A stretch of DNA of 64,000 nucleotides from Selaginella moellendorffii (lineage: Eukaryota; Streptophyta; Lycopodiopsida; Selaginellales; Selaginellaceae): positions 355,061-419,060 of the forward strand of contig NW_003314380.1 of the NCBI RefSeq assembly GCF_000143415.4. The letters are read 5' to 3'. The position numbers and the translations under genes were made by a program. Below the pieces are notes generated by a model. That model was given only the letters and a program-made list of their open reading frames with translations. It did no database searches and was not told the origin of the DNA. Below, piece by piece: positions 43,838 through 56,011 of this stretch; position 1 is the stretch's first letter, and each line of letters begins with the position of its first letter.

Positions 43838-45248
43838 TTACTCTGCTTCAATGCCTACGCCGTTTGTAGCGATGACGCTCACTCGAGTGATGTCGTTCTC
43901 TCCGGTCACTTTGGTAGCCTGCATCTCGACGTCCCCTCTCGGGCTCCCGGCAGTGTTTCCGTTTGATCCGCTTGTGTTTTCTCGTCTCATACTTCCCCGT
44001 CTCACGCTGCTGAAAGCTCCTCTTGCGTTTTCTCGAGTGCTGCTGATGATGATCCGTCTCATACTCCTGGACTTTCTCGATTCATCAGTGTCGTACATTC
44101 TCGTCTCATACCTTGTCAAGTGATCCATCTCAGTGTTCGTCCCATACCTTTTCAAATAACCCGTCGGCTGGTCATAGCGCTTTATGGTTCCATGTCTCCT
44201 CGAACTCGATGGCTGCCTTGTATCCATTTCAGGATCTGTGCTTTCGACTATGCCCTTCCCTCTCGAGCTTGATCCGGATTCTATATGTAGCCACCTCTCG
44301 CCTTTGCTCGACTTCACAGAGAGCTTGAGCTTCGAGTAGAAATCCCAATCGCGGCTATCCTCCGTGATCAAGGGCTGTCCTATCGGGTTGCTTCGCACGA
44401 AGTCTCGAACGTCTGGGACATCAATCAGCTTCGTCAAGTATCCCTGGAGTGCGGGTAGAAAATCGTCTGCGGAGGTGGTGGTTTCCATAGCCGAGTATGG
44501 AAGAGCCAGCACCGCTGTATGGTCCTGGATGGCCACAGTCCATTACTGCATGAAAGTATGAAAAGAAAGAGAAACTTACGGGGTTTCGCAGTACTTTGTG
44601 TGGACTGTCATCGATGAGAAGCGTGTTCCAGGGTCCATACTCGCCTTTGTCCCAGGGAACGTCCGGCTTAGAACTCTCCCACACTTTTTTCAGCTCCTTG
44701 AGGAAGAGGGGCTTGAACTTGTTGTCGAGACATTTCACTCCAGTATCAGTGCACCATTTCTGGCTCTGTTACAAGAAAAAGAGAGCGAAAAAGACTAAAT
44801 GATCGTGAACTTCCCGACGAAGCGAACCATACCCAGATGAACGCAAGCAATTTTTTGGATTCCCCTAGTATCAAGTTTACCATTCCCATTACATTGTGCC
44901 TAAAAAGAAATTCTTAGAACTAAGAAAGAATGGTGTGTTAAGTTTAGAGCTTACTCTTTGGCAGAGGACCAAACAGCGACGTGAAAATGCCGCAAGCAGA
45001 ACTGGAGAAACTCCTCGCAATGGGGCCTCCTATACACTGGGAGCGCATTGTCACACAAGAAACAACCAAGGGTTTGAAGACTCACCAAGAAATCGCCCCA
45101 CCACGGCATCGTGCAATCGCGGAGGCCGATCCTCCTTCATGAAATAGGTGTCGACGAGCAGGCCATTGACGTCGAGAATCAGCAGCTTCTTCTTCCCCGC
45201 GCCGTTACCGCTGGCGCTGCCGCCATCGCCATCGCCTTCTCGATCCAT
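43838..45248 (-). CDS. NIF/SCP1-like HAD-domain protein
   Basis: Exons 45248-45086, 45036-44955, 44899-44833, 44765-44580 and 44524-43838 join in frame to 394 residues. The domain shows LLILDVNGLLVDTYF, VYRRPHCEEFLQFC, FHVAVWSSA, KPLFLKELKKVWE, TLLIDDSPHKVLRNP and DHTAVLALPYS. The DxDx(T/V) centre of active CTD phosphatases reads DVNGLL, keeping the first Asp but not the second. That is typical, as I recall, of a plant NIF subfamily, so activity is doubtful. The C-terminal ~170 residues are a Ser/Arg-rich, probably disordered tail (KRYDQPTGYLKRYGT, RKSRSMRRI). The last acceptor was placed at 44525 because an earlier one leads to an immediate stop. Start codons of this gene and the PHD-like gene are 54 bp apart. 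Confidence 0.83.
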
Positions 45249-45301
45249 TGCCTCCAGCCCTAAAATAAGAAGAAATTTAGGGTTTATAAAGAAGTGAAAC
45301 G
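45249..45301. promoter_or_regulatory. 53-bp head-to-head interval
   Basis: Only 53 bp separate the start codons of the NIF-like gene (-) and the PHD-like gene (+). The interval contains ttagggttt near 45279, a telo-box-like element. The transcription start of at least one gene must lie inside the other's 5' region, or the two transcripts overlap. Confidence 0.5.
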
Positions 45302-46285
45302 ATGGACGAGGGGAGCGAGGGCGACGACGCATTGCCCGCGGCCTCGCTCCTCGCTACCGACGTGGAGATCGAAGGTACGAAGAATGCGCCGGCATCGCTG
45401 CCCCCGCGCAAGCGCCATCTCATCGGCCTGAAGAACAACGGGATTAGCAACAGCAGCGCTCCAATTGCGACTGGAATTCTTCCTCCTCCTCCTCCTCTCT
45501 CGCCCTCCCGGATTTGCCCCGATGGTCTCGTGGTTTTTCTCTCGGAGGGCGCGCTCCTGGAAGCCATGGAGAAGAAGGATCCCCTCGAGGCTTGCGTGAG
45601 GTGTGGAGACAGGGAAGGCAGCGGTGCCTGGCGGCGAGTGAAAGATGGAGGGATTTATCAGTTCTTGTGTAGAGCGTGCACGCTTCTCTACATGGGATGC
45701 CCCCACTGCTTGGTGGTCTTCCAAGAAAATGCCGGCAGTGGAGAAGATTGGATCGCTTGCTGCCGCTGCCAAAGATCCGTGCATGCCCGCTGTGAGACGG
45801 AGGCGAATCCAGCATCGCTGCCGCTGGAGCCGCCAACTTTCGTTTGCTGCGAGTGTAGGAGGGGTGAAGAACAGCCGAGTGTAAAGAAGCCGCGGGCGAT
45901 TGATATGATCCAGGGGCACCAAGAACAGGAGCTCGAAAGAAGTCCCGAGGATGTTCTTGCCGCTGCTCGAGACGCGGCGGCGCAGGCTCTCAAGGCGGCC
46001 GTCACTGCCAAGGCTGCTGCCGCTGCCAAGGCCGCGGCTGCCGTCAAGGCCGCCATGCTCGCTAGGAACGCTCTCAACAACGCAGCGCTCGCGGCAAAAG
46101 AGGATCTTTTGATCGCCAAGAGCTTGGGCGAGTGTCCGGATGATCCAGAGGAAGGAATGGAAGCTCCAGTTCTTCCTCCTCCAGCAGAGAAAGCCAAGAC
46201 GGCCGAAGAGATCGACGAGGATTTTGCTCGTCAGCTTCACAGGGAGATGAACAGCTCTACGAGGAACGCTCAACGAAAGATCTAA
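45302..46285 (+). CDS. Cys-rich PHD-like finger protein with Ala-rich helix, 327 aa
   Basis: Intronless. After a disordered start with a Pro run (ILPPPPPLSPS) comes a Cys cluster: ACVRCGDREGSGAWRRV, FLCRACTLLYMGCPHC, WIACCRCQRSVHARCE and FVCCECRR. The pattern of paired Cys with one HxxC resembles PHD or RING-type zinc-binding modules and probably binds two or more zinc ions. Residues ~215-270 are a long Ala/Lys helix (AAAQALKAAVTAKAAAAAK), and the end carries EEIDEDFARQLHREMN, a short conserved-looking helix. PHD fingers usually read histone tails; whether this one does cannot be told. I know it only as an uncharacterised plant type. Confidence 0.75.
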   Translation: MDEGSEGDDALPAASLLATDVEIEGTKNAPASLPPRKRHLIGLKNNGISNSSAPIATGILPPPPPLSPSRICPDGLVVFLSEGALLEAMEKKDPLEACVRCGDREGSGAWRRVKDGGIYQFLCRACTLLYMGCPHCLVVFQENAGSGEDWIACCRCQRSVHARCETEANPASLPLEPPTFVCCECRRGEEQPSVKKPRAIDMIQGHQEQELERSPEDVLAAARDAAAQALKAAVTAKAAAAAKAAAAVKAAMLARNALNNAALAAKEDLLIAKSLGECPDDPEEGMEAPVLPPPAEKAKTAEEIDEDFARQLHREMNSSTRNAQRKI

Positions 46286-46547
46286 AGAACAGCTCTCCAG
46301 ATTTTCCATTCTTTGCGACTCGCGCGAAAGTTTTGGCTCCACGCATGAAAATCATCTCAGGTACAAGGCTTTTTTCCTTCATCGCTCTGATGTTCTTGGT
46401 TTTCTTTGCGTGACACAGGTCATTCGATCGATCATCACAATTGTCTATACACACACGAAAAGAATCAAGGAGATCGTTCTTTGTATAAGATTTTTTTGTA
46501 AAGATATTTGCCGCGCCTTTGTGGAGAGATTTTAGGGCTAGGTTTTA

Positions 46548-48920
46548 ATGTTTAAGGTATGCAGCGGGATCATTGGCATTGGCGTGAGGAAGAGAGCTGG
46601 ATCGATCGGCTCTGGAGCCGGTCTTCTCGCAATCTCGTGTCGTTGGATCAATGGAGCTGCCGGCAGTCGATTCAATAGCGATGACGGCGGCAAGAGGTAC
46701 AGCGTCATCAAGATCGACAAGAATGGGGTTTGGGAGACGTTATCGCTCAGCTTGACTGAATTGGTGAGTTTAGATATAGTTTTTTCAATGGAGAGAATTA
46801 AAAATGTTGCTGCTTTAGGGGATCCATCCGAGAGATATGGATGTGATCACTGGGAATTCTTTCATTCCAAGTCGAGCGACGCTCGCATTGCGGTATGACA
46901 AGGTAAAGCTATGAGTGTTTGTTTTTCTTTTGTGATATAAAACTTTGTGTAGGTGTTGGTGAGGATGGAAAACGTCAGAGCCCTTGTTTCCAGAGATTTT
47001 TGTCTGCTCTTTGATGCACACAGGAGGTTTTGTATCCTTTTTTTCCTTCATATTCGGTTGATGTTTGTTCTTGTGTTTACATACTTTTGTTTTGTTTTGT
47101 AGACGCCAGCCGCGAGAAGCTGTCGTTCCAACTAAGAAAGTGGAAACAGACGTGACACACAAGTTAGGGACAGTTTTTTTTTTTGAGAATTTCACACTGT
47201 TTTTGCTAATGCAAACGTTCTCAGAGCAGCTAGGGATGCTTTTGCAACTTCACTGGCTAGGTATGCGAGGGATACGCCAAACTCTCATATGGACCAAATG
47301 CCTTTCCACCTCCGGATGATGGAATGCCTGTTTGAAGAAACTAGCAACTTTTTCAACCAGAAAGTTGAAAGGTAAAGGCCAGGCTCGCAGCTTTCTACTT
47401 GACCACTTTTACAAGATTGACAGTGGTTGCGGAACGGGCACTCGAGGATTTAACCCTTGGCGTTAGTACTGGTCGGTATGTACAGCCGCGACATTATGTT
47501 ATTTTCTTTCGTTTTCTCGTTTTAATGCGTTTGTATACAGGTTGCAGAGACTGCTGCCACTGAAACGATCGCTGACAGAAGTGGAACATGACATCAGGGA
47601 TACGCACGAAGTTATGGACCAGGTTATTCTCTTCTTTGAAAAGTCCTAGAAACGTTATTATGCGCGTTTTTGGAAATTTTCCAGGTTTTGAACAGTGAGG
47701 AAATGCTTCGGTCATTCTGCCTGGAAGTCCCTGCAAGGTCATTTATGTCTTCTTTTTCGTAGATGCTGCTTTCTTCTGATTTTTTCGTTTCCGGCAGTTG
47801 TGTAGATGTTGACTCTGAGAAAGCAAAGGCCAAGGTTCGCCAACTAGCTGCAGACATGCTATTTACATACTTGAGAGAGGTGAGTCTGTGGTAGATTATA
47901 CATTCGTACCTAAGTACTGTTTTTGAGGCTAGATTGACGACGCTGGCGCTGTTCTGGAAGAGTTGAGGAAGGAAATGGATGCGGCTCAAGAGGTCTTTGA
48001 CTGGGTTTTCTCCGTTTTTTAAGTTTTGTCTTTGTCGCTATGGCAGGTTTGGGAGCTAGGCCTGGATGCTACACGAAACCGTATTATCACTACCAACCTA
48101 TACATTAGTTTTGCCACACTGTCATTCAGTCTGTAAGATTATGGCATTATTTTTTTCTTTACAAGCTCCTGGTCGTTGATACATGGTGCTGGTTTTGCAG
48201 GGCAACTTTACCTGGCAGCTTTTTTGGCATGAACGTCACCAAGTACGCAGCATATAAGTCTTCTCTTTCGGAATGCAAAGTTTTAATTCTCTCTATTCTA
48301 TTCCAGTGGCTGGGAGAACGATCTCAATATGTTCCGGCTGATAGCAGGAACAACCCTGTGTACAGCAACAATCCTTGGCGTAGCGCTGATAGTTGGATTC
48401 CGAGTTTGGCCCCGTTTTGTGGACAGACGCCGTGCACAGGTTATACTTAACTCTTGGTAAAATAACGAAGCTCAAATCGATGGTGACAGGAACATGCGGC
48501 ACTCCTTGATCTACTTCAGCATATCGATGACATTGAAGAGATTTTCAGGGACATTGAGCTAAAAGGTATCAACTTCTGCGCTAATTAGCACACACTAGTA
48601 ACAGTGGGACTTTGTTCTTTTAGCTGGAGGCCGCAACATTTCCAAAGAGCAATTCCATCAAATTCTCCGGAGCCATCCTTCCTCGCGTTTCATGCGACAG
48701 GTTTGGGAATTATCATATCCTTGGGAACGTTTGGGCTTACATAATTCTTCGCTGGCATGCACAGAGGGAGATCGATTTTTTATTCCGCATGTTCGACAGG
48801 AATCAGGACAGCTACCTCGAGGCAAGTCAAAAGTCAAGTTTGATGTGAGATGAAATGTGCTTTTTGCTACAGGCCTCTGAGAGGAAGTTTACGTCGCAAA
48901 GGATGCCAAAGGCTGGCTAG
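46548..48920 (+). CDS. MRS2/CorA-type Mg2+ transporter with C-terminal EF-hand
   Basis: Opening exons 46548-46763, 46819-46902, 46953-47026, 47103-47162, 47225-47371 and 47416-47475, with more downstream; introns are about 50-65 nt. The N-terminus is basic and hydroxylated, as for a mitochondrial or plastid import signal. The core has MRS2 features: VRMENVRALVSRDFCLLF, MPFHLRMMECLFEE, EVHDIRDTHEVMDQVLNSEEM-like helices and two membrane segments, with the selectivity motif GMN in GSFFGMNVTNGWENDLNMF. The family normally ends soon after the second membrane helix. Here about 85 more residues follow: DDIEEIFRDIELKAGGRNIS (a degenerate EF-hand-like unit), then FLFRMFDRNQDSYLEASE, whose 12-residue loop has D1, N3, D5, Y7 and E12 as a calcium-binding EF-hand should. 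The last intron (48822-48872) is GC-AG. The stop is at 48918-48920. Confidence 0.87.
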
Positions 48921-50065
48921 TCAGTCACGACATAAATAACGTTTACACCTCAAACTTCGACGAGACCGAGAAAACTGAAAGACATAACGTGGACACGATC
49001 AAAACGCGAAGAGTGGTGGAAACACGAAGTGGTCGGCCGCCAGGGAAAGAGAATAAAGAGGGACGCCGAGTCAAAAAAACGGCGGTGGATCTTCGCTGCC
49101 TACCCTTCCTTTTTCGCGTAAGTGGGAACAGCAGCGCTACGTGACAGGGATTCTTATCGTCAAAAGCATTGAGTATGTGGTAACGACGTTTTGCAAAAGG
49201 AGATTCAGCATCCACGTGATTTATTTAGGCGAAGACAACGTTCCTTGCGTTGAGGCATCCTTGTCTTTGGTCGTTCGTACGTACGTACATAGAATGTTCA
49301 TATTATCAGGAGAATATATTTTGGGAAAGGAATATATTTTGGCATTTACGCCTGAGAGGATTGACCCTTGACCAAGCGACAGCGCCGGGTCAATTATGGT
49401 GGACTGTTTGTTCGAGTCGGGCTTGGATTGTATCGGCCAGCCACGCTACAGTATGTCAACAGTTAAATTGACTAGATGTCAAAGACAGTCAACAGCCTGC
49501 AGCATGGAATATACTCCGGAGTTGGTGAGAACTGTGAGTGCGCAGCCATTGTTGTTTTAGTTTGATAAGAATCGTTTCTCTAGTGGAATTCCCTGGAGTC
49601 CACGTCACTGTCCAGATCACCGCAATTCCTGCATGGCACTGCCACGCGGCCATAATTGAGTGACGTGTTTGGAACACGTGTGGTTGACCGAGGGGCTCGG
49701 CTTGTAAATTTTAAAAAGGCTTGCAAGCGGGCAGGCCGTGTCTTCCCTAGAGACGCGCTCAAGAGAGAGCGGCGGGCATCTCTTATCCTCTCCTCCTCCC
49801 TCCCTCCTCCATTGAGCGGCATCTCCTCCCTGATCGATCGATCGCGGCCAGGCGCGGCGGGCGAGCAGGAGAGATCTTGCGCCACAGCACTTGGATTCTT
49901 GGAGCCTGATCAGGTGGGAAATATTTCGCGAAATCGCGAGGTATTTCGATCGCCGTTCTTCGAGAACGAGCGCAGTTCCCCCGGGGTGCCACAGATTTAC
50001 GCGAGAATGACAGGGATTTGAGCGCCAGGGCAGCGATCTGGGGAAATCGTCGTTCTTGAAATACC
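48921..50065. promoter_or_regulatory. Intergenic region / upstream region of the ABCG gene
   Basis: No credible gene. Short frames on the minus strand (48943-49215) look accidental. A cgtacgtacgtac run lies at about 49275-49288. From 49700 to 50060 the sequence is CT- and purine-rich (tcctcctccctccctcctcc near 49790), typical of a plant 5' UTR. Confidence 0.4.
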
Positions 50066-53000
50066 ATGGCGCACTCTGGTAAGTTCGAGCACATCGATGC
50101 GTGGGGGAACAACAGCCGGCGCGGCAGCCTGCGCAGTAGCAGCGTCCGCAACTGGGGGATCGGCCCCGAGAGCGTCTTCAGCCGATCTTCCACCTCGCGG
50201 ACGGTTCCCGCGGCGAACGACGATGAGGAGGCTCTCCGGTGGGCCGCGCTGGAGAAGCTGCCCACGTATGATCGGCTGCGCACCACGATCCTCAAGAACC
50301 TCCAGGGCAGCCGGGTTGTCCACCAGGAAATCGATGTGCGGAATTTGGGGCCGCTGGAGCGCCAGATCCTCATGGACAATCTCATCCAGGCCACCGAGGA
50401 AGACAATGAGAAGTTCCTCAAGAAGCTCCGCAATCGAATCGACAGGTTAGAGCCATCCGGCTACTCACTCTTGCGCTTGATTGCTCAAGGCGATCTTCTT
50501 GGATGGCAGAGTTGGGATCGAGCTGCCCACCACCGAGGTGCGCTTCGAGAATGTGACGATCAATGCGGAATGCATGGTGGGAGGAAGAGCGCTGCCCACA
50601 CTCTGGAACGCTGTCAGGAACACGGCAGAGGTACCAAAGATTCATAGTTTTTTCACTTGAGTTTTGATTCATGGGGGATTCGTTGATTGCCCAGATGCTC
50701 CTCGGTGTCGTGGGAATCTCTACTGGAAAAAGCACCACTCTTACAATCCTCAAGGATGTGAGTGGAATCATCAAGCCTGGAAGGTACGATTCCAAAAGCA
50801 GAGAAAACAGGGACTGAAACATCTCATTGGCGCTGGCAGAATGACGCTCTTGCTTGGTCCTCCGAGCTCAGGAAAAACGACATTGCTACTTGCATTGGCT
50901 GGAAAATTGGACCCAACTCTCAAGGTAGATGACATTTCCTCCTAGGGCTCTTGGCTTTTTTTCTGATGCTCTCGTGCAGACGAGGGGACAAGTCACATAC
51001 AATGGCTACGAGCTTGACGAGTTCGTTCCGCAAAAGACGTCGGCTTATATCAGCCAGCACGATCTACACGTCGGTGAGATGACTGTTCGCGAGACACTGG
51101 AGTTCTCAGCAAGATGTCAAGGAGTCGGTACTCGATATGGTGAGCTAAAACTTTTGGTGCCTTTTAGGAATGTGTCTAATCCTAGAGCTTGTTCTGCGTT
51201 CCTAGAGTTATTAGCGGAGCTTGCGAGACGAGAAAAGGAAGCGGGGATTCTTCCCGATGCCCACATTGATCTCTACATGAAGGTAAAGTCGGAACGGCGT
51301 TTTCTTCACTGTTTTTTTTTTTTTTGCTGAAGCGGACTTTTCTTCTTATCTTTTTGCTGTAGGCCACAGCCACTGAAGGTGTCCAGAATGCCATTATCAC
51401 TGACTACACTTTGAAGGTTAGCTTTCTGGACAAGAAAATTCGTTATCTTTGGATGAGCTAATCGCTCTTTTCCATATTTGCAGATTCTTGGCCTTGATGT
51501 CTGTGCGGACACGATGGTGGGAGACGACATGAGACGTGGAATTTCCGGAGGGCAGAAAAAGCGAGTCACCACAGGTATGCGAGAAAGAAAAGCCGCTCTA
51601 GAATTTGTTTATAATTTGTTTATCTTTACCTTTGCCAGGAGAAATGATAGTTGGGCCTACGAAGACTTTGTTCATGGACGAGATCTCAACAGGCCTTGAC
51701 AGCTCCACCACCTTCCAGATCGTGAAATGCCTCCAGCAATTTGCTCACGTTATCGAAGGGACCGTGTTCATGTCACTCCTCCAACCAGCGCCCGAAACTT
51801 TCAATCTCTTCGACGACATCATTCTCCTTTCAGAGGGTCAGATTGTGTATCAAGGCCCGAGGAAGTACGTAATGGAGTTTTTCGAGAGCTGTGGGTTCAG
51901 GTGTCCCGATCGGAAAGGCATTGCGGACTTTCTGCAGGAGGTGAGTGCGAAATTTGATCTTTATTCTGGCTTTGACTTATTCCGTGAGTTTTTTGCTGTG
52001 CTGTTTGATCAGGTAACTTCTCGCAAAGACCAGCAGCAATACTGGGCTGATAGTCGTCGACCATACAAATACATTTCCGTTAAAGAATTCACTGAAAGAT
52101 TCAAACAATTTCACGTTGGACAGCAGTTGACCGCGGAACTCAAGCATCCATACCACAAGTCCAGCAGCCACAAAGCAGCTCTAGTCTTCAAAAGATACTC
52201 TGTGAGCAACCTGGAACTTTTCAAAGCAGGATTTGCTAAAGAGTGGTTGCTGGTGAAGCGAAATTCTTTCGTCTACGTCTTTAAATCCGTGCAGGTATGA
52301 ATTTCCTTTGGTTTCGTTTTTGTAATCTGGTGTTATGCTTTGTTATAGATTGTTATTATGGCTTTCGTTGCCATGACCGTTTTCTTGCGAACGAGAATGC
52401 ATCAAAGAAATCTCAACGACGCAAATGCTTACCTGGGGGCCTTATTTTTCTCGCTCATCACCATCATGTTTAACGGATTCTCTGAGGTTTCAATCACTAT
52501 CACTCGCCTTCCCGTGTTTTTCAAACAGCGAGACTTGCTCTTTCATCCGGCATGGGCTTACACGCTACCAACTTATGCGCTGAGCCTTCCATTTGCAGTG
52601 ATTGAGTCCTTCATATGGACTGCCATGACTTATTATGTCGAGGGGCTCGCACCCGAGGCCGGACGGTAAGTCTTCTACAAGCTTTTCTCATGCAGGTGAA
52701 TGAAGTTTTTATCTCGTAGATTTTTCAAGCACTTTCTAGTGCTCCTGCTTGTGCATCAAATGGCATCGTCACTTTTCCGCTGCATTGCGGGTTTGTGCCG
52801 GACTATGATCATCTCGAACACCGGAGGAGCCTTTTCGCTACTTGTCGTGTTCGTGCTTGGAGGATTCATTATATCAAAAGGTACTTGGCTGCTACAAACT
52901 CCAGCTAACCTCAACGAGCTTCTCTTACAAAATTTCAGATAGAATTCCGTCGTGGTGGATATGGGGTTACTGGATTTCTCCTCTAACATATGCAGACAGT

Positions 53001-55792
53001 GCAATCAGTATCAACGAGCTGCTAGCGCCTCGCTGGCGACAGGTGCGCGACGTTATTTGAGATTATAGGAAATCCAACGTCTTTTTTTTTTTTTTCTTGT
53101 ACAGCCCGTGGTGAACTCAACGCTTACGCTGGGTGTCAAAGCTCTTCGAGACAGATCGTTTCAGTATAGAGGCTATTGGTTCTGGATTGGTGTCGCGGCT
53201 TTAGTTGGTTTTGTTACACTTTTCAACGTTATCTATACGCTGGCTTTGACATTCTTGAAACGTCAGTATACCACATTATTTGAAGCAAATTGGAGCTAAC
53301 AGAACCGTCTTTATGAACAGCGCTCGGAAAGCCTCAGGCTGTTATCTCCGAGGAATCTATGGCAGAGATCCAAGCCAGCCAGCAAGGTATTGAATATGAT
53401 CCGTACGCGAAATCCCGAGAACGTTCAAACAGGAGATCTTTCCCGCGCTCACTGTCTTCTACTGACGCGAACAACTTGGGCGGTTTGTATACTTGCTATC
53501 TGCGAGCTTCCAACTTGATGGTTTAATGGTTTTTCTTTCCTTCAGGTGTTCAGATGCAGAGAATCTCAATGGGGAGAGAAGACATGAATCTGGCAACCGT
53601 AGAGGGAGTTGCTCCAAAGCGGGGAATGATTCTACCTTTCACACCTTTGTCAATTTCGTTCAATGATATAAGCTACTTTGTTGACATGCCAGCGGTACGT
53701 GTTCATCTGGTTTCTGGTATAATGTTCTTTGACATGTTTCTCTTGACATCAGGAAATGAAGGAGCAGGGAGTTACGGAGCCGCGGCTTCAGCTGTTAAAC
53801 AATGTGACTGGAGCTTTCCGTCCAGGGGTGCTGACTTCACTCATGGGTGTCAGTGGTGCTGGAAAAACAACACTGATGGACGTCCTGGCGGGAAGAAAGA
53901 CTGGCGGCTACATCGAAGGCGATATCAGAATTTCTGGCTATCCCAAAAAGCAAGAAACTTTCGCGAGGATTTCAGGCTACTGTGAACAAAACGACATTCA
54001 CTCGCCACAAGTGACCATTCGGGAGTCTCTCATATTTTCGGCGTGGCTGCGACTATCTAAAGACGTTGACGCCGACAGCAAAATGGTGAACGACTGCTTT
54101 ACGCCGAATCTATCTTGATATGTTTTCGTTGCAGCAATTCGTCGACGAAGTTATGGAGCTGGTGGAATTAGAGAGCCTCGGGGACGCAATAGTTGGCCTT
54201 CCTGGAGTGACTGGACTATCCACTGAGCAACGCAAGCGTCTCACAATAGCCGTGGAGCTCGTAGCAAATCCTTCCATCATCTTTATGGACGAGCCAACGT
54301 CCGGGTTGGACGCAAGAGCTGCCGCAATCGTGATGAGAACGGTGAGGAACACAGTCGACACTGGAAGAACCGTCGTGTGTACCATCCACCAGCCGAGCAT
54401 TGACATCTTCGAGGCCTTCGACGAGCTTCTCTTGTTGAAAAGAGGAGGGCAGGTTGTCTACGCTGGGCCGCTAGGCAGGAATTCCCAAAAGCTGATCGAC
54501 TACTTCCAAGCGATCCCGGGAGTCCCGAAGATCAAAGACGGCTATAACCCCGCAACATGGATGCTTGAGGTGAGCTCAACGAGCGTGGAACAGAAAATGA
54601 ACGTGGACTTTGCAAACATCTACTTGAACTCGTCACTCTACCAGTGAGTTTTCTAGTTTCTCTCTTACCTTGGCATGATCTTCTTTTTCTTACAGACGAA
54701 ACAAGGCTCTTGTGAAGGAGCTGAGTGTCCCAGCTCCTGACAGGCGAGACCTCCACTTCTCAACGCAGTACTCTCAATCCTTTTACGGTCAGCTCAAGTC
54801 GTGCTTGTGGAAGCAAAACTGGACATACTGGAGGAGTCCCGATTACAACTGCGTCCGGTTCTTGTTCACAATCATGTCAGCGCTCTTGTTTGGATCGATC
54901 TTTTGGAACGTTGGACCAAAGAGGTAGAACATCTCTACTCATTTCCTCATGTTAACGCCGTTTTTGGAAACTCTACAGGAGTAGACAACAAGATCTCTTT
55001 AACGTGGCTGGTGCAATGTATGGTGCTACCATGTTTTTGGGGGTCAACAACTGCTCCACAGTCCAACCAGTTGTCGCCACCGAGAGAACTGTGTTTTACA
55101 GGGAGCGTGCTGCTGGAATGTACTCGGCCCTTCCTTATGCTCTAGCTCAAGTAAGTTTCTGCACTCCACACTATGTTTCATTCATTCACACTAAACTCTT
55201 GATCAGGTTCTTATCGAGATACCATACATTTTCCTGCAAACGATCTTCTACGCCGGCATCACGTACTCGATGATCAACTTCGAGTGGAGCGCTGCCAAGT
55301 TCATGTGGTACTTCTTCGTCATGTTCTTCACTTTCATGTACTTCACGTACTACGGCATGATGGCCGTGGCGATCACCCCAAACCACCAGGTCGCTGCCAT
55401 CATGGCCTCTTCCTTCTACTCGCTCTTCAATCTCTTCTCGGGCTTTATGATTCCCAAGCCGGTAAGCTGCATCCATTCTTTTGCTTTCGTTTGTTTCCTC
55501 ACAACGTTCCATTCCATTGCAGAGAATTCCAAAGTGGTGGATCTGGTACTATTGGATCTGTCCGGTTGCGTGGACAGTGTATGGCCTGATCGCGTCCCAA
55601 TATGGAGACGATCTCACGCCTCTCACCACACCCGATGGCCGAGGCACGACCGTCAAGGCGTTTGTGGAGAGCTACTTTGGTTACGACCACGACTTTTTGG
55701 GTGCCGTCGGGGGTGTCTTGGTCGGTTTCTCGGTCTTCTTCGCCTTCATGTTCGCCTACTGTATCAAGTACCTCAACTTCCAACTGAGGTAG
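50066..55792 (+). CDS. PDR-type (full-size) ABCG transporter
   Basis: About 20 exons with short introns give a protein of roughly 1430 residues, the usual size for plant pleiotropic-drug-resistance transporters. Order: the N-terminal region with [19 protein letters not shown]; first nucleotide-binding domain with Walker [10 protein letters not shown], signature [14 protein letters not shown] and Walker [10 protein letters not shown]; first membrane domain ([18 protein letters not shown]); a linker; second nucleotide-binding domain with [28 protein letters not shown] and [12 protein letters not shown]; and a second membrane domain with [33 protein letters not shown] and the C-terminal FQLR. 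No break was seen in the motifs. Such pumps export terpenoids, phenolics, waxes or hormones across the plasma membrane; the cargo is unknown. Confidence 0.93.
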
Positions 55793-56011
55793 CTCTTCTT
55801 TTCCAATGAGCTTTGGGCTCAGCCAAGCAAAAGTTTGTGAGCTCATTACTAGGATGATACACTTTTGTAACATATGTATAAAAGATCAACAAAGCTTGAG
55901 AATTTCTTCATACAAGTTGAAACTTAGACCCGAGTTTTCAGGCTTTAAATTCATTATTTAAATACTACAAAAGTGTGAAAAATTTATAATTATTTATTAC
56001 AACTATAGCAA

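Noticed and set aside
45688-46197. Ala/Ser-rich minus-strand frame inside the PHD-like gene
   Set aside because: Shadow of the Ala-rich helix coding sequence; the plus strand has the Cys clusters and a complete frame.
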